Below, piece by piece: positions 8,933 to 18,376 of a DNA stretch of 64,000 bases; position 1 is the stretch's first letter, and each line of letters opens with the position of its first letter. The translations under genes were made by a program, and so were the position numbers. The notes under the pieces are model-generated. The model was not told the DNA's origin. It saw nothing but the letters and a program-made list of their open reading frames with translations, and searched no databases. Origin of the DNA: CAWGYT01 sp963826795 (GTDB taxonomy: Bacteria; Planctomycetota; Planctomycetia; Pirellulales; Pirellulaceae); NCBI GenBank assembly GCA_963826795.1, contig CAWGYT010000004.1, positions 310,001 through 374,000 of the forward strand, read 5' to 3'.

Positions 8933-10852
8933 ATGCCGAATGAATCGTCTCCCTCCCGCGACTCTCGACTCGAACGAGTCATCGCTGAATACCTGCAACA
9001 AGTGGAAGAAGGTCACGCGCCCTCGCAGGATGACCTGCTGCAGGCCCATCCCGAGCTGGCCGATTCGCTGAAGGCATTTTTTGCCGACCATCGGCGGATG
9101 CGAGATTTGGCGGCACTGCCCGACCTGGCCCAGGACGATGCCACGCTGCCGCCGTCGTCGTCGCCAGCGGACTCTGGCAATGCAGATGACGATGCGACCA
9201 TCTCGCCGACTCGTCGTGCTGATGCCCCGGCGGTCGGCACGCGTGTGCGCTACTTCGGCGACTATGAGTTGCTGGAGGAGATCGCCCGCGGCGGGATGGG
9301 CGTGGTCTACAAGGCGCGGCAGACGAAACTTAATCGCATTGTCGCGCTGAAGATGATTCTCTCCGGCCAGCTTGCCGGTGAAGAAGACGTTCGGCGTTTC
9401 CATGCCGAAGCCGAAGCGGCCGCTCAGCTTGACCATCCAGGCATCGTGCCGATCTTCGAAGTCGGCGAACACGAGGGGCAGCATTACTTCTCGATGGCGT
9501 TCGTCGATGGTGGCAGCCTCGCCGACAAAATCAAAGATGGTCCGTTGCCTCCTCGCGAAGCCGCCGAGTACGTCAAGAAAGTCGCCGAGGCCGTGGCGTA
9601 CGCACACAGCAAAGGGGTGATTCACCGCGACCTCAAGCCCGGCAACATCTTGCTTGACCCGAATGGTGAACCGAAGGTGACCGACTTTGGTTTGGCGAAG
9701 CGAGTGGAAGGGGATAGTGGACTGACCGCGACGGGACAAATCCTTGGCACACCAAGTTACATGCCGCCGGAACAGGCGTCGGGGAAGACGGAAGAGGTGA
9801 AGGAAGCATCCGACGTGTATTCACTCGGGGCGATTCTCTATGCGTGCCTCACCGGACGACCGCCATTTCAAGCCGCGAACGTAATCGACACTCTGATGCA
9901 GGTACTCGAATCGGATCCTCCGGACCCTCGACAACTGAATCGCGCCATAGCGCGAGATGCGGAAACTATTGCCCTTAAGTGCCTGCAGAAGGATCCACTG
10001 CGCAGGTACGCAACAGCGCAACTCCTGAGAGATGAACTGGATCGTTATCTACAAGGCAAGCCAATTCTGGGCCGTCGAGCGAGTTTGACCGAACGTACGT
10101 GGCGATGGTACATGCGTAATCGACTCGTGGGATCGCTCGTGCTAATTATGATATTGGGACTCCTTATAGGGCAATTGGTACTTGCTGCGTCGGTCCTGTG
10201 GGCAACGCGTCGTTCCTCCGAAATCATTAGTCAGCTTACTGATGAGCTTGTCGAATCCCGGAGAGTGCAACGAGAAGCTGAACAATTAAGGCAAGACACC
10301 GCGGTCGATTTGAGGCGATTGAGCCAAACCGCGATTGCGGTCCTCGCGCCAATACCAGAGCCAGACCGAACAGCGGACCAATGGAGCTCATTGGGACAGT
10401 GTTATTACTATTCGGGCAAGACTCGAATGGCGCTAATTGCACTGAGAAGGTCCATTGCTATTTATGGCGACACGGGTCCCTCACTGGAAGAAGGCCCACG
10501 ATGGTTCTATTTGACGATGGCACTCAGCGGTGAAGGCCGAACGGAAGATGCAATCGACTATTATCTTAAGCTGGTCGAGCTCGTTGACGAATCGTCCAGT
10601 TCGCAAAACAAGCCCGATCACGCACGACTCTTGAGGGTGACCAAAAATGTCCTCATTAGTAGGCATCGTAATAGCGCCGGGTTCGCTGCAATGAATAACG
10701 ATTGGTTCGCAGCTGCGGCTGAATGCACGTATTTGCTGATGATCGACCCCGAGGATGACAATGCACGGGAACGCATGTTTACATATCGCGATAGGCTGCG
10801 CGAATCCGATCCACAGCTTCTGAAAGACTTGCCGAGCCTTGTCGACGAATGA
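8933..10852 (+). CDS. Membrane-anchored Ser/Thr protein kinase
   Basis: A 639-aa kinase. An N-terminal ~100-residue planctomycete extension (MPNESSPSRDSRLERVIAEY) precedes the catalytic domain at ~103-375 with GGMGVVYKA, VALKMI, HRDLKPGN, DFGLAKR and YMPPEQAS, all catalytic residues intact. A transmembrane segment (~395-425, SLVLIMILGLLIGQLVLAA) follows, then a coiled coil and a C-terminal TPR-like region (YYYSGKTRMALIALRRSIAIY). The first ~960 bp are nearly identical to the kinase at 14319; similarity then ends abruptly inside the catalytic domain. It follows the FHA pseudokinase closely. Confidence 0.9.
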   Translation: MPNESSPSRDSRLERVIAEYLQQVEEGHAPSQDDLLQAHPELADSLKAFFADHRRMRDLAALPDLAQDDATLPPSSSPADSGNADDDATISPTRRADAPAVGTRVRYFGDYELLEEIARGGMGVVYKARQTKLNRIVALKMILSGQLAGEEDVRRFHAEAEAAAQLDHPGIVPIFEVGEHEGQHYFSMAFVDGGSLADKIKDGPLPPREAAEYVKKVAEAVAYAHSKGVIHRDLKPGNILLDPNGEPKVTDFGLAKRVEGDSGLTATGQILGTPSYMPPEQASGKTEEVKEASDVYSLGAILYACLTGRPPFQAANVIDTLMQVLESDPPDPRQLNRAIARDAETIALKCLQKDPLRRYATAQLLRDELDRYLQGKPILGRRASLTERTWRWYMRNRLVGSLVLIMILGLLIGQLVLAASVLWATRRSSEIISQLTDELVESRRVQREAEQLRQDTAVDLRRLSQTAIAVLAPIPEPDRTADQWSSLGQCYYYSGKTRMALIALRRSIAIYGDTGPSLEEGPRWFYLTMALSGEGRTEDAIDYYLKLVELVDESSSSQNKPDHARLLRVTKNVLISRHRNSAGFAAMNNDWFAAAAECTYLLMIDPEDDNARERMFTYRDRLRESDPQLLKDLPSLVDE

Positions 10853-10857
10853 TGATG

Positions 10858-11045
10858 ACCGGACCGGGAAAAGTGGACGGACCAGGAAAAGGTGACGCGA
10901 CTCATACTGAGGGTCACGCGGTCTTTGCCGGAGCTTTTCTTCAGTGATCGAAATCGGCAAGACTCCATCGGCAAGTGAATGTACCGATTGGGTCGCGAAG
11001 GTCGTACCGAAAACGAGATGCGTCGCCGTTCCGCCTCTCAACGTA
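10858..11045 (+). repeat. Dispersed non-coding element, copy 1
   Basis: The sequence beginning ACCGGACCGGGAAAAG and containing GACGCGACTCATACTGA and GTACCGATTGGGTCGCGAAG is shared with 18078-18241. The second half is the best conserved (TGTACCGATTGGGTCGCGAA in both). It lies directly behind a kinase gene here and behind the kinase-WD40 gene in copy 2. A shorter, diverged relative starts near 13914. Confidence 0.65.
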
Positions 11046-11049
11046 TAAT
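11044..11049 (+). promoter_or_regulatory. Possible -10 box
   Basis: A perfect TATAAT lies 28 bp upstream of the ATG at 11078. No good -35 hexamer is seen at 16-18 bp, so this is tentative. Confidence 0.25.
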
Positions 11050-11077
11050 GCCACACGATGGAACAGAGGAAACCGTG

Positions 11078-11680
11078 ATGAGAGTCGACGATCCAAACCG
11101 CCTTCAGATGCGGCTTTACGCAACCGTTCTATTTCTCATCTCAGGTGTTGCGACAGTCTCTCTTGTCCTGATGGTCTGCAAGAGCGTCGCCATGGCGCAG
11201 GGGTGGATCATTAGTCTCAGCTCGCCATCATTCGAACAACTCGCGATCGCGTTCGGCACTGCTCTGATTTCGGGGCTGACGGGCTACGGTCTCTGGCACT
11301 GTCGCCGGTGGGCGCAGATTGCGTTGACGGTACTGTTGTGCGGCTTCTTGCTTGCGAGCTATCCGAGCATGGCGATTGCCATTTTGCCAATCGCGCTGGT
11401 CATCTGGAATCATCATCGCGAGAGGAAACGTTGGCAGTCGGCTGTGGATCGATTGGATCAGGCGATCGATTCAACAGCCATGCGAGAACATCACTCGACA
11501 ATCGCCAACCTGATTCAAGCTGGCGAGCAGGTTCAGGCTGTCAGCGCGTATCGGGAGGCCGCGGGCGTCAGCTACGATGTCGCAGTCGACGTCGTTCGCA
11601 ACTGGAATCGTCGTCCGTGCTTGGCAAAACTGGATTTGCTTGCAGGAGTGCTTGAGCGGTCGTCGAACGGCGAACGCTGA
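11078..11680 (+). CDS. Membrane protein with C-terminal L7/L12-like motif
   Basis: A 200-aa protein with about three hydrophobic segments (LYATVLFLISGVATVSLVLM; FGTALISGLTGYGLW; IALTVLLCGFLLASYPSM) in the first half and a soluble C-terminus. The tail contains NLIQAGEQVQAVSAYREAAG followed by VSYDVAVDVVRNW, which resembles the ribosomal-L7/L12 C-terminal-like motif (IKxYREATGxGLKEAKxxV) found in many small membrane proteins. The ATG at 11078 has AGAGGA 8 bp upstream and is preferred over upstream starts that lie inside the dispersed element. Function unknown. Confidence 0.6.
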   Translation: MRVDDPNRLQMRLYATVLFLISGVATVSLVLMVCKSVAMAQGWIISLSSPSFEQLAIAFGTALISGLTGYGLWHCRRWAQIALTVLLCGFLLASYPSMAIAILPIALVIWNHHRERKRWQSAVDRLDQAIDSTAMREHHSTIANLIQAGEQVQAVSAYREAAGVSYDVAVDVVRNWNRRPCLAKLDLLAGVLERSSNGER

Positions 11681-11858
11681 CAAAGCAGATGTGTCGATCC
11701 TGTTACCGTCGTTGCGACGACCGAAGCCGCTTGCACCGTCGACAATTCAAGACTCGATGGCTGCGTAGATAGTAACTCGCGATCGGCGCGCAAAATGGGC
11801 CGCGGTTCGGTGTCTAACACAGAGTCAGTCGAACTCACTCACTCAGGGAACCGTTCGC

Positions 11859-11964
11859 ATGTCAGACGAACCATCATTGCTACCGTCGGATGACGCGACG
11901 ATCGCACCGCACACTCAGGCGGATGCGTTATCGATTGGCACGAAGGTCCGTTATTTCGTGAACC
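11859..11964 (+). pseudogene. N-terminal fragment of a Ser/Thr kinase gene
   Basis: The first 34 codons (MSDEPSLLPSDDATIAPHTQ then ADALSIGTKVRYF) match the region just before the catalytic domain in the two complete kinases (DDATISPTRRADAPAVGTRVRYF at separate positions). Similarity stops exactly at RYF, where a palindromic element begins. The frame runs on to 12320 without resemblance to anything, so this is a truncated remnant rather than a gene. Confidence 0.7.
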
Positions 11965-12088
11965 AAAGGGGACATTCCTTCACCGCTTGGCAGAATACAC
12001 ATTCCAGGCGGATCCCTTCACCACGATTTGGGCTTGACCAACTCCTCATATCGCGCCGACTGCTAAGCAGAAAAGCCATGTCCCCTTT
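11965..12088. repeat. REPIN-like element with perfect 11-bp inverted ends
   Basis: AAAGGGGACAT at 11965-11975 is the exact reverse complement of ATGTCCCCTTT at 12078-12088, enclosing about 100 bp. It sits at the breakpoint of the kinase fragment. REP-type sequences built on GGGGACA and arranged as inverted pairs are typical of elements mobilised in trans by RAYT transposases, one of which (truncated) is at 6414. Confidence 0.65.
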
Positions 12089-12211
12089 CGCACCTTACAC
12101 ATCCGTCCACTGTCGGTTATCACCCGATCACGAGCGGCCGGTTTCAACTCGATCACTGACACGACCTTTCTCGAACACTCGCGGCCCATTCGCCAGCAAG
12201 AGATTCTCGGC

Positions 12212-12484
12212 ATGTCAAGCACTCAGAAAAGACCGTGGTACACTCTCCATCCGCTGGCGGGAATCTTTTGGGCGACGTTCTTGGGCGGCATCCTCGGCGG
12301 ATGTATCATCATGGCGATAAACTACTCAAGAATGCAGAGGATTCTCACCGCCGCGGCAATGGTGATTGTCGGGCTTTTGAGCTCTCTCCTTGTTTACCTG
12401 CTTCTCACTTTGGCACAAATGTCATGGGGGCCCGCTGGACTATTGAATCTTCTACTCGTGTCGGCTGTCCAAGCTTTTGCGTAG
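12212..12484 (+). CDS. Small membrane protein, possibly truncated
   Basis: A 90-aa frame with two hydrophobic stretches (LAGIFWATFLGGILGGCIIM; AAAMVIVGLLSSLLVYLLLTL). The opening STQKRPWYTLHPLAGIFWAT resembles planctomycete small integral membrane proteins starting with a similar WATFLGGPL block. It ends 8 bp before a second REPIN-like element, so the C-terminus may be cut. No strong ribosome binding site. Confidence 0.4.
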   Translation: MSSTQKRPWYTLHPLAGIFWATFLGGILGGCIIMAINYSRMQRILTAAAMVIVGLLSSLLVYLLLTLAQMSWGPAGLLNLLLVSAVQAFA

Positions 12485-12492
12485 ACAGGCGT

Positions 12493-12629
12493 GGGGACAT
12501 CGCCGATTTTATCCGCAGTTGAGGCAGTTTGGGGTGTGGTTCGCGAATGGGCATTGGCACCCATGCATACACCGACAAACCGTCCTTCCCCAGTTTGCGT
12601 CAATTGCGCGGAAAATCGAGAATGTCCCC
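12493..12629. repeat. Second REPIN-like element
   Basis: GGGGACATCGCCGATTTT at the left end and the reverse complement of the right end (GGGGACATTCTCGATTTT) match at 15 of 18 positions, and imperfect pairing continues for some 12 bp further inwards. The unit is 137 bp, close to the size of the element at 11965. Confidence 0.6.
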
Positions 12630-12693
12630 GATGGCCCTCCCGCGAGGGAAACGAATATCCCGATGCGTGGACGACAAACGAATTTGACGACGG

Positions 12694-13620
12694 CTATCGT
12701 CGACAACGCCCTCTTAGAATTCCGCGTCGAGGCATCCGGCAACACTTGAGGCGCCCCACGGGACATCGGCAACGGTCAGTGTTGGCGACGCCACAACACA
12801 TGGGCGCACATCCGTGGACTGCGGACAATGGGCTTGGCATTTCCTCGGTGGAGGGCGACGGAGTTGCGACCTGCGGGACCACATCCGCAAACGTCTCCCC
12901 TAATCGCAATTCATCCATACTAAAGCTCCCTGTGGCATAGATTGTCAGTCCCGCAATTTCATCGAGCGTCATTTCCTTGACGGCATCCGCCTGATCGGGC
13001 TCGGAGCCACCCACGGCGGGATTCAGATAGAGTTGGAATACGTCGTTCGCTTTGTCAGAGAATTGACACTTTACGACAATCAGCACCTCGGTCCCAGTGA
13101 CGACCGGCGTCGATGCGACCACCGGAGATGGACCTCCGCGATCCTCCATCGCGTAATGTTCAATATCACCGGCACCCGGCTTGCCCACAAAAAGTTCTGG
13201 TTCCGCGTCACATTCCAAAACCAGACCAAAAAAACCGTTGTAAGCCCCTTCATGCAATTCGCCCTCGGGACGCAATAGAAAGCTCAGATAGCGAATTGTC
13301 CCGTCCTTGCCCATGGCTTCTTTGAGATCGCGAGTCAGTCCCGAAATCTGAGTAGCCGAAGTCGCCGCCATACGGTTTCCACTGGTGATCAACTCGGCTC
13401 GCTCTAGCGACGACTCTGCAACCTGGAAGCTTTCATTCGTGCGGGCATTGTATCCGCCTTCTCGCCAGGGCCCCGAGAAGCCGATACCTCCGTCGGCTCC
13501 GATCAAACCATCATGGTCGGTCGGATAGTCGAACCCTTCATAGGCCGTCAAGTCGGCATGTAAGCTTCGTGTTGTGAGCACAGAGATGACACAAATGACA
13601 AGTGCAAGCCGCTCGATCAT
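12694..13620 (-). CDS. Secreted protein, concanavalin/LamG-like, C-terminus altered
   Basis: 308 residues with a signal peptide (MIERLALVICVISVLTTRSL then HAD). The mature part contains YEGFDYPTDHDGLIGADGG, GFSGPWREGGYNARTNESF and LSFLLRPEGELHEGAYNGFF, typical of planctomycete secreted carbohydrate-binding-like domains that recur with PEP-type anchors. It ends its normal fold with SMDELRLGETFADVVP. The last ~45 residues (SPLSAVHGCAPMCC...) look like read-through into repeat DNA, which suggests truncation or a lost stop. The start at 13620 is set by the signal peptide. Confidence 0.6.
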   Translation of the reverse strand: MIERLALVICVISVLTTRSLHADLTAYEGFDYPTDHDGLIGADGGIGFSGPWREGGYNARTNESFQVAESSLERAELITSGNRMAATSATQISGLTRDLKEAMGKDGTIRYLSFLLRPEGELHEGAYNGFFGLVLECDAEPELFVGKPGAGDIEHYAMEDRGGPSPVVASTPVVTGTEVLIVVKCQFSDKANDVFQLYLNPAVGGSEPDQADAVKEMTLDEIAGLTIYATGSFSMDELRLGETFADVVPQVATPSPSTEEMPSPLSAVHGCAPMCCGVANTDRCRCPVGRLKCCRMPRRGILRGRCRR

Positions 13621-14318
13621 GTTCGAATTCCCGGTTGTCGAATGAATGGTCTTGTAATGTGATGGTCCAGTAAGCCGCATTGAGGCGTTCTGTTGGCGCA
13701 GGTTGTCGCGGCAGTGCTTGGATTCAGCGGCACCATCATGAAGAAGTAGCTGCCAACCACATCGCGAGAGTCTCGCAGGGGCGACGCTGGATTCCTCGCG
13801 AGCCAACGGCCTAATACAGCGGCTTTCCGAGCCTTCCAAGGTAACCCCCGATTTTAGATTTTACACCTTGAGGAGCTGCGCGGGGTCAGATCAATTTGTT
13901 ATTTCTAACGACCGGTAAAAGGGGACGCAACTCATCCTGAACTTCACGCAGTTTTGCTCGAGCGTACTCCTCCGTTTTCGAGCGCCGGGACATTCCACAA
14001 TTTCGTGGCAGTCTGCGTAGTCTAGTGGCACGTCCGCGTCACCGTTTTCTTTTGACGGAGAGTCTGAATCCCGCCGCTTGCGTGCAGAATTGGTAATGTC
14101 CCCTAAGGGCATATTCGAGGCCGATCGATAGCCTTGCGGACTAATCGCGCGCCCTGAATCCAATCGGCTGGCATCTGCGATAGTCTCGGTGACTGACGCT
14201 CTGCTGCAATTCAGCTTAGTCTGATGTGGAATCTCGCGCCTCACCTGCGCACAATAGTCGACGAAATGGAATCTAACAAGTTGTCCCAACTCTCGTCCGC
14301 AAAGCATGCGAGTCCCTG
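13621..14318. other. Intergenic with diverged element copy
   Basis: About 700 bp without a credible gene. From 13914 it contains AAAAGGGGACGCAACTCATC and CACGCAGTTTTGC, which match the left part of the dispersed element at 18078. A GTAATGTCCCCTAAGG block at about 14093 may be a partner end of a REP-like pair. The kinase-WD40 gene starts at the right border. Confidence 0.45.
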
Positions 14319-17300
14319 ATGCCAAATGAATCGTCTCCATCTCGCGACTCTCGACTCGAACGAGTCATTGCCGAATATCTGCAGCAGTTGGAAGCAGGTC
14401 ACGCGCCGTCGCAGGATGACCTGCTGCAGGCCCATCCCGACTTGGCCGCTTCGCTGAAGGCATTTTTTGCCGACCATCGACGGATGCGAGATTTGGCGGC
14501 GCGGCCCGGCCTGGCCCAGGACGATGCCACGCTTCCGCCGTCATCGTTGCCAGCGGACTCTGGCAATGCAGATGACGATGCGACCATCTCGCCGACTCGT
14601 CGTGCTGATGCCCCGGCGGTCGGCACGCGTGTGCGCTACTTCGGCGACTATGAGTTGCTGGAGGAAATCGCCCGGGGCGGGATGGGCGTGGTCTACAAGG
14701 CGCGGCAGACGAAACTTAATCGCATTGTCGCCTTGAAGATGATTCTCTCGGGCCAGCTTGCCGGTGAAGAAGACATTCGGCGTTTCCATGCCGAAGCCGA
14801 AGCGGCCGCTCAGCTCGACCATCCAGGCATCGTGCCCATCTTCGAAGTCGGCGAACACGAGGGGCAGCATTACTTCTCGATGGCGTTCGTCGACGGCGGC
14901 AGCTTGGCCGACAAAATCAAAGACGGACCGTTGCCTCCGCGCGAAGCGGCCGAGTACGTGAAGAAAGTGGCCGAGGCCGTGGCCTACGCACACAGCAAAG
15001 GGGTGATTCACCGTGACCTCAAGCCGGGCAACATTTTGCTCGACTTGAATGGTGAACCCAAGGTGACCGACTTTGGTTTGGCGAAGCGAGTGGAAGGGGA
15101 TAGTGGACTCACCGCGACGGGGCAAATCCTTGGTACACCAAGTTACATGCCACCCGAGCAGGCGTCGGGGAAGACAGAAGACGTAAAGGAAGCCGCCGAC
15201 GTCTATTCGCTGGGTGCGATTCTGTACGCGCTCGTCACCGGACGACCACCGTTTCAAGCCGACAATCCGATCGACACGTTGATGCAGGTGTTGGAGAGGG
15301 AGCCGGTTTCGCCTAGCACGTTGAATCCGCAAATACCTCGAGACCTTGAGACTATTTGCTTGCAGTGCCTCAGCAAGGAACCGAAAAAACGGTTCCGCTC
15401 GGCAAAACAACTCGGCGACGAACTGCAGCGATTTATCAATGGCGAACCCATTCTGGCGCGTCCGATCGGGAAGCTCGAGCGAACCTGGAGATGGTGCCGA
15501 CGCCAGCCCGTTGTGGCCAGCCTAATCGCGACGGTCGCGATCTCGTTGCTTGTCGGTTCGACTGTATCGACCTTCTTCGGGATCGCATCCCGACAAGCCG
15601 CGATCTTGGCCACCGAGAACGAACGCGAGGCGATTACCGCCAAGAATCAGATGGAGTCCGAGCGAGATCGGGCGAATCGGGCGAATCGGCAACTCGAAGC
15701 GGCTAATGATCAACTCCAAGCAGCACTGGCCCATTCAAATTATCTGCTGGCGCTGGCACGCTGGAATGAGAATCGCGTTTCGGAAGCCATTACGTATCTT
15801 CAAGCGATTCCCGAGGATCGTCGTCGATTCGAGTGGTACTTGGCGCGAAACCAATTCCGCGGTGGTTACGCAACCTACGGAAACGGGGCATCGGCCATCA
15901 CAAGCGTTGCCTTAAGCTCCGACGGCACGCAAGTCTTCACTGGTAATGCTCTCGGTGAACTCATGGTGCGAGACGCCGAATCGGGCGCCGAACTGAACCA
16001 CTGGAAGGTCGGCGAGGGTGCGGTCACTCGCGTTGCATTGAGTCCCGATGGTTCTCGTGTCCTGTCGCGGGTGGGAACGATCCTACGTCTGTCGGACGCA
16101 CGATCCGGAGCAGAACTCGCGACGCTTGAGGGATTCGCAGCGGGATTCCAACCAGCTTTGAGCCAAGATCATGCCCGGATTGCAGGGAGCGTGCTCATGG
16201 ACGAGCTGCGAAATCTGGATCCTCAAGCGTTCGTGAGGCAGTTGCAAGCCTTGCAGGGACGCACCAACATCATCGCACTATGGGACGCCAGCACCGGACA
16301 ACAAATTGCGTCGCTCGAAGGATATCGCGTCCCCACGGCAGGAGCTTCGGTGGCTCTTCGTTTCGACGGGAAATGTCTTGCTGTGGGAGGAGCTGACGGC
16401 ACCGTTAAACTCTGGGAAGTGGCCAGCGACGAAGAAATGACGCAGATCAACCCGCAACGCGGACCGATCTCACGTGTCGCTTTTAGCCCTGATGGCGTGC
16501 ATCTTGCCGTTGGGTTTCATGACGGTCTCGTACGTTTGTACGACGTTGACACCCGCAAAGAAATCGTTGTCCTCAGCGGCCACGCCGACGACGTGGACAC
16601 CTTGGTGTTTCGTCCGGATGGGCAGCGACTCGTATCAGGCAACGGACAAGGACTCTGTTTCTGGGACGTGACGAACGGCGATCAATTGGCATCGTACAAA
16701 GTGTCTGCAGGATACCGCCCGTTGGTCAAGTTCAGTCCAGATGGCAGCCAGCTTGTTGCGGGAAGCTACCACGGAGACATCAGAGTCTGGCGGACGGACA
16801 ACGGACAAGCATTGGCCACACTTCGCGGACATTTAAAGGATGTTCGAGATGTCGCGTTTAGCGCGGATGGCAAACGCTTCGTGTCCGGAAGTGACGATGG
16901 CACTGCCAAGCTATGGAGAATCACGCCGGGAGCGGAAACGGCTTCGTTGCATTTGGATGAGTTTGAGCAGGAGAATCTCAATTGTTTGGCCGTGGGAGGT
17001 CAGGAGAATGCCCTAGTGATCGGCAGCTCCGATGGCAAACTGGTGTTACTTGATCCCGTGACGAAGGAAGTGCTTCAATTATCCAGCGGACATGCAGGCT
17101 GTCTCCGCAGTGTTACCTTCAATCCCGACGGGACACTCGTCGCAATCGGTTGTGGTCACGCGTTTCAGGGAACAGTGGGACGTCACTCCGACGGGACTCG
17201 CTTTCGGAAACCTGATCCTGGGAGCCCGCCGGAGAGCGGTGTCATTAAGCTACTCGATGCCCGCACACTCGAAACCGTCCGGGAGTTTACGGGGCATACG

Positions 17301-17966
17301 TCGCCCGTCTCCAATGTGCGCTTCAGCCCAGACGGAACGAAACTTCTTTCGTCCTCGAGTGACAGAACGCTTAGAATGTGGCATGTTCAAACCGGGTCCC
17401 TGCTTTACACGACGGAGCTCGTGACCTCGGCAGTCAGCGCAGCTTTCAGCGCGGATGGCTTGTGGGTTGCGACGGGAAACCTTGATGGCACGATTCAAAT
17501 CTGGGAGGCGGAAACCGGTACCGAAGCAAAGTCCCTAAGTGGGCACCGGGACCCTGGTGATGATGGCCAACAACGTCGGCCACGAGGTGTTTATATCAAC
17601 AGCATTCTCTTCCATCCTACAGGGTCAACACTGGTGACCGCGGGAGTGGATGGGAGCATCCGGCAATGGGACATCGAGACAGGTGAGGAAATCGCGCGGC
17701 TCGTTGGGCATGCAGGCTCAGTGCACAGCATCGCCATGACGGCTGACGGCGACCGCTTGGCATCCGGAGGCTCGGACAACACCGTACGGCTCTGGGATCT
17801 CAAGTCGGGGGCTGAACTGCAAGCGTTGACCAGCCACAATGCCGTCGTCAGAAGTGTTGAATTCAACGCGGCGGGTACGCAGCTGATTTCAGCCAGTCAC
17901 GATAACGTCATCAAGTTCTGGGATGCGCCGCATGGACAACGCGTACGATTCGACGAACGTGAGTAG
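14319..17966 (+). CDS. Ser/Thr protein kinase with WD40 repeats
   Basis: A 1215-aa kinase. The N-terminal extension and catalytic domain (~103-375, with GGMGVVYKA, HRDLKPGN, DFGLAKR, YMPPEQAS) are followed by a transmembrane segment (~390-415, VVASLIATVAISLLVGSTVS), a coiled coil (~430-490) and a long WD40 array from ~525 to the end. The repeats show the usual alternation FSPDGxxLxxGxxDGxxxLW; the count is roughly a dozen. A sensor or scaffold role for the propeller outside or across the membrane is inferred. The 5' third is almost identical to the kinase at 8933. Confidence 0.92.
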   Translation: MPNESSPSRDSRLERVIAEYLQQLEAGHAPSQDDLLQAHPDLAASLKAFFADHRRMRDLAARPGLAQDDATLPPSSLPADSGNADDDATISPTRRADAPAVGTRVRYFGDYELLEEIARGGMGVVYKARQTKLNRIVALKMILSGQLAGEEDIRRFHAEAEAAAQLDHPGIVPIFEVGEHEGQHYFSMAFVDGGSLADKIKDGPLPPREAAEYVKKVAEAVAYAHSKGVIHRDLKPGNILLDLNGEPKVTDFGLAKRVEGDSGLTATGQILGTPSYMPPEQASGKTEDVKEAADVYSLGAILYALVTGRPPFQADNPIDTLMQVLEREPVSPSTLNPQIPRDLETICLQCLSKEPKKRFRSAKQLGDELQRFINGEPILARPIGKLERTWRWCRRQPVVASLIATVAISLLVGSTVSTFFGIASRQAAILATENEREAITAKNQMESERDRANRANRQLEAANDQLQAALAHSNYLLALARWNENRVSEAITYLQAIPEDRRRFEWYLARNQFRGGYATYGNGASAITSVALSSDGTQVFTGNALGELMVRDAESGAELNHWKVGEGAVTRVALSPDGSRVLSRVGTILRLSDARSGAELATLEGFAAGFQPALSQDHARIAGSVLMDELRNLDPQAFVRQLQALQGRTNIIALWDASTGQQIASLEGYRVPTAGASVALRFDGKCLAVGGADGTVKLWEVASDEEMTQINPQRGPISRVAFSPDGVHLAVGFHDGLVRLYDVDTRKEIVVLSGHADDVDTLVFRPDGQRLVSGNGQGLCFWDVTNGDQLASYKVSAGYRPLVKFSPDGSQLVAGSYHGDIRVWRTDNGQALATLRGHLKDVRDVAFSADGKRFVSGSDDGTAKLWRITPGAETASLHLDEFEQENLNCLAVGGQENALVIGSSDGKLVLLDPVTKEVLQLSSGHAGCLRSVTFNPDGTLVAIGCGHAFQGTVGRHSDGTRFRKPDPGSPPESGVIKLLDARTLETVREFTGHTSPVSNVRFSPDGTKLLSSSSDRTLRMWHVQTGSLLYTTELVTSAVSAAFSADGLWVATGNLDGTIQIWEAETGTEAKSLSGHRDPGDDGQQRRPRGVYINSILFHPTGSTLVTAGVDGSIRQWDIETGEEIARLVGHAGSVHSIAMTADGDRLASGGSDNTVRLWDLKSGAELQALTSHNAVVRSVEFNAAGTQLISASHDNVIKFWDAPHGQRVRFDERE

Positions 17967-18077
17967 GAAGGCATGGGTCGCGGATGAATCCTACGGTACC
18001 CCTTCAGAAACGAGTACCTGAACCGGACCAGCGACTTTCACCAGCCCCACGGAGGACGTGCAAGTCCCTGCTCCGGG

Positions 18078-18241
18078 CGGACCGGGAAAAGGGGACGCGA
18101 CTAATACTGAGCTAAGCGTCACGCAGTTTTGCCCGGGCATGCCCCTCGGTTTTCGTAAGCCGCAAGACGCCATCCGCCAGTGGATGTACCGATTGGGTCG
18201 CGAAGGTCGTAGCGAAAGCGAGCTGCGTCCCGGTTTCGCCT
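18078..18241 (+). repeat. Dispersed non-coding element, copy 2
   Basis: Matches the element at 10858-11045 (GGACCGGGAAAAGGGGACGC; ATGTACCGATTGGGTCGCGA; CGTCCCGGTTTCGCCTC). It sits between the end of the kinase-WD40 gene and an in-frame WD40 remnant, so it marks an insertion or recombination point in a former WD40 gene. Confidence 0.65.
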
Positions 18242-18376
18242 CGATTATGGGACGACATGGGAATTGAAATCATGGCACTACGTGGAAATGGTGATCCCAT
18301 ACGCTCGCTGGACGTCAGTCCGGATGGCAAGCGGATCGCCGCCTCTACTGTGGGATCCCTTGAGATCTGGGAGTAA
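18242..18376 (+). pseudogene. C-terminal WD40 remnant
   Basis: Translation in one frame gives LWDDMGIEIMALRGNGD, PIRSLDVSPDGKRIAAST and GSLEIWE followed by TAA. That is a complete final WD40 blade with a natural stop, lacking any upstream gene. It is best read as the tail of another kinase-WD40 gene left behind by rearrangement at the dispersed element. Confidence 0.7.
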
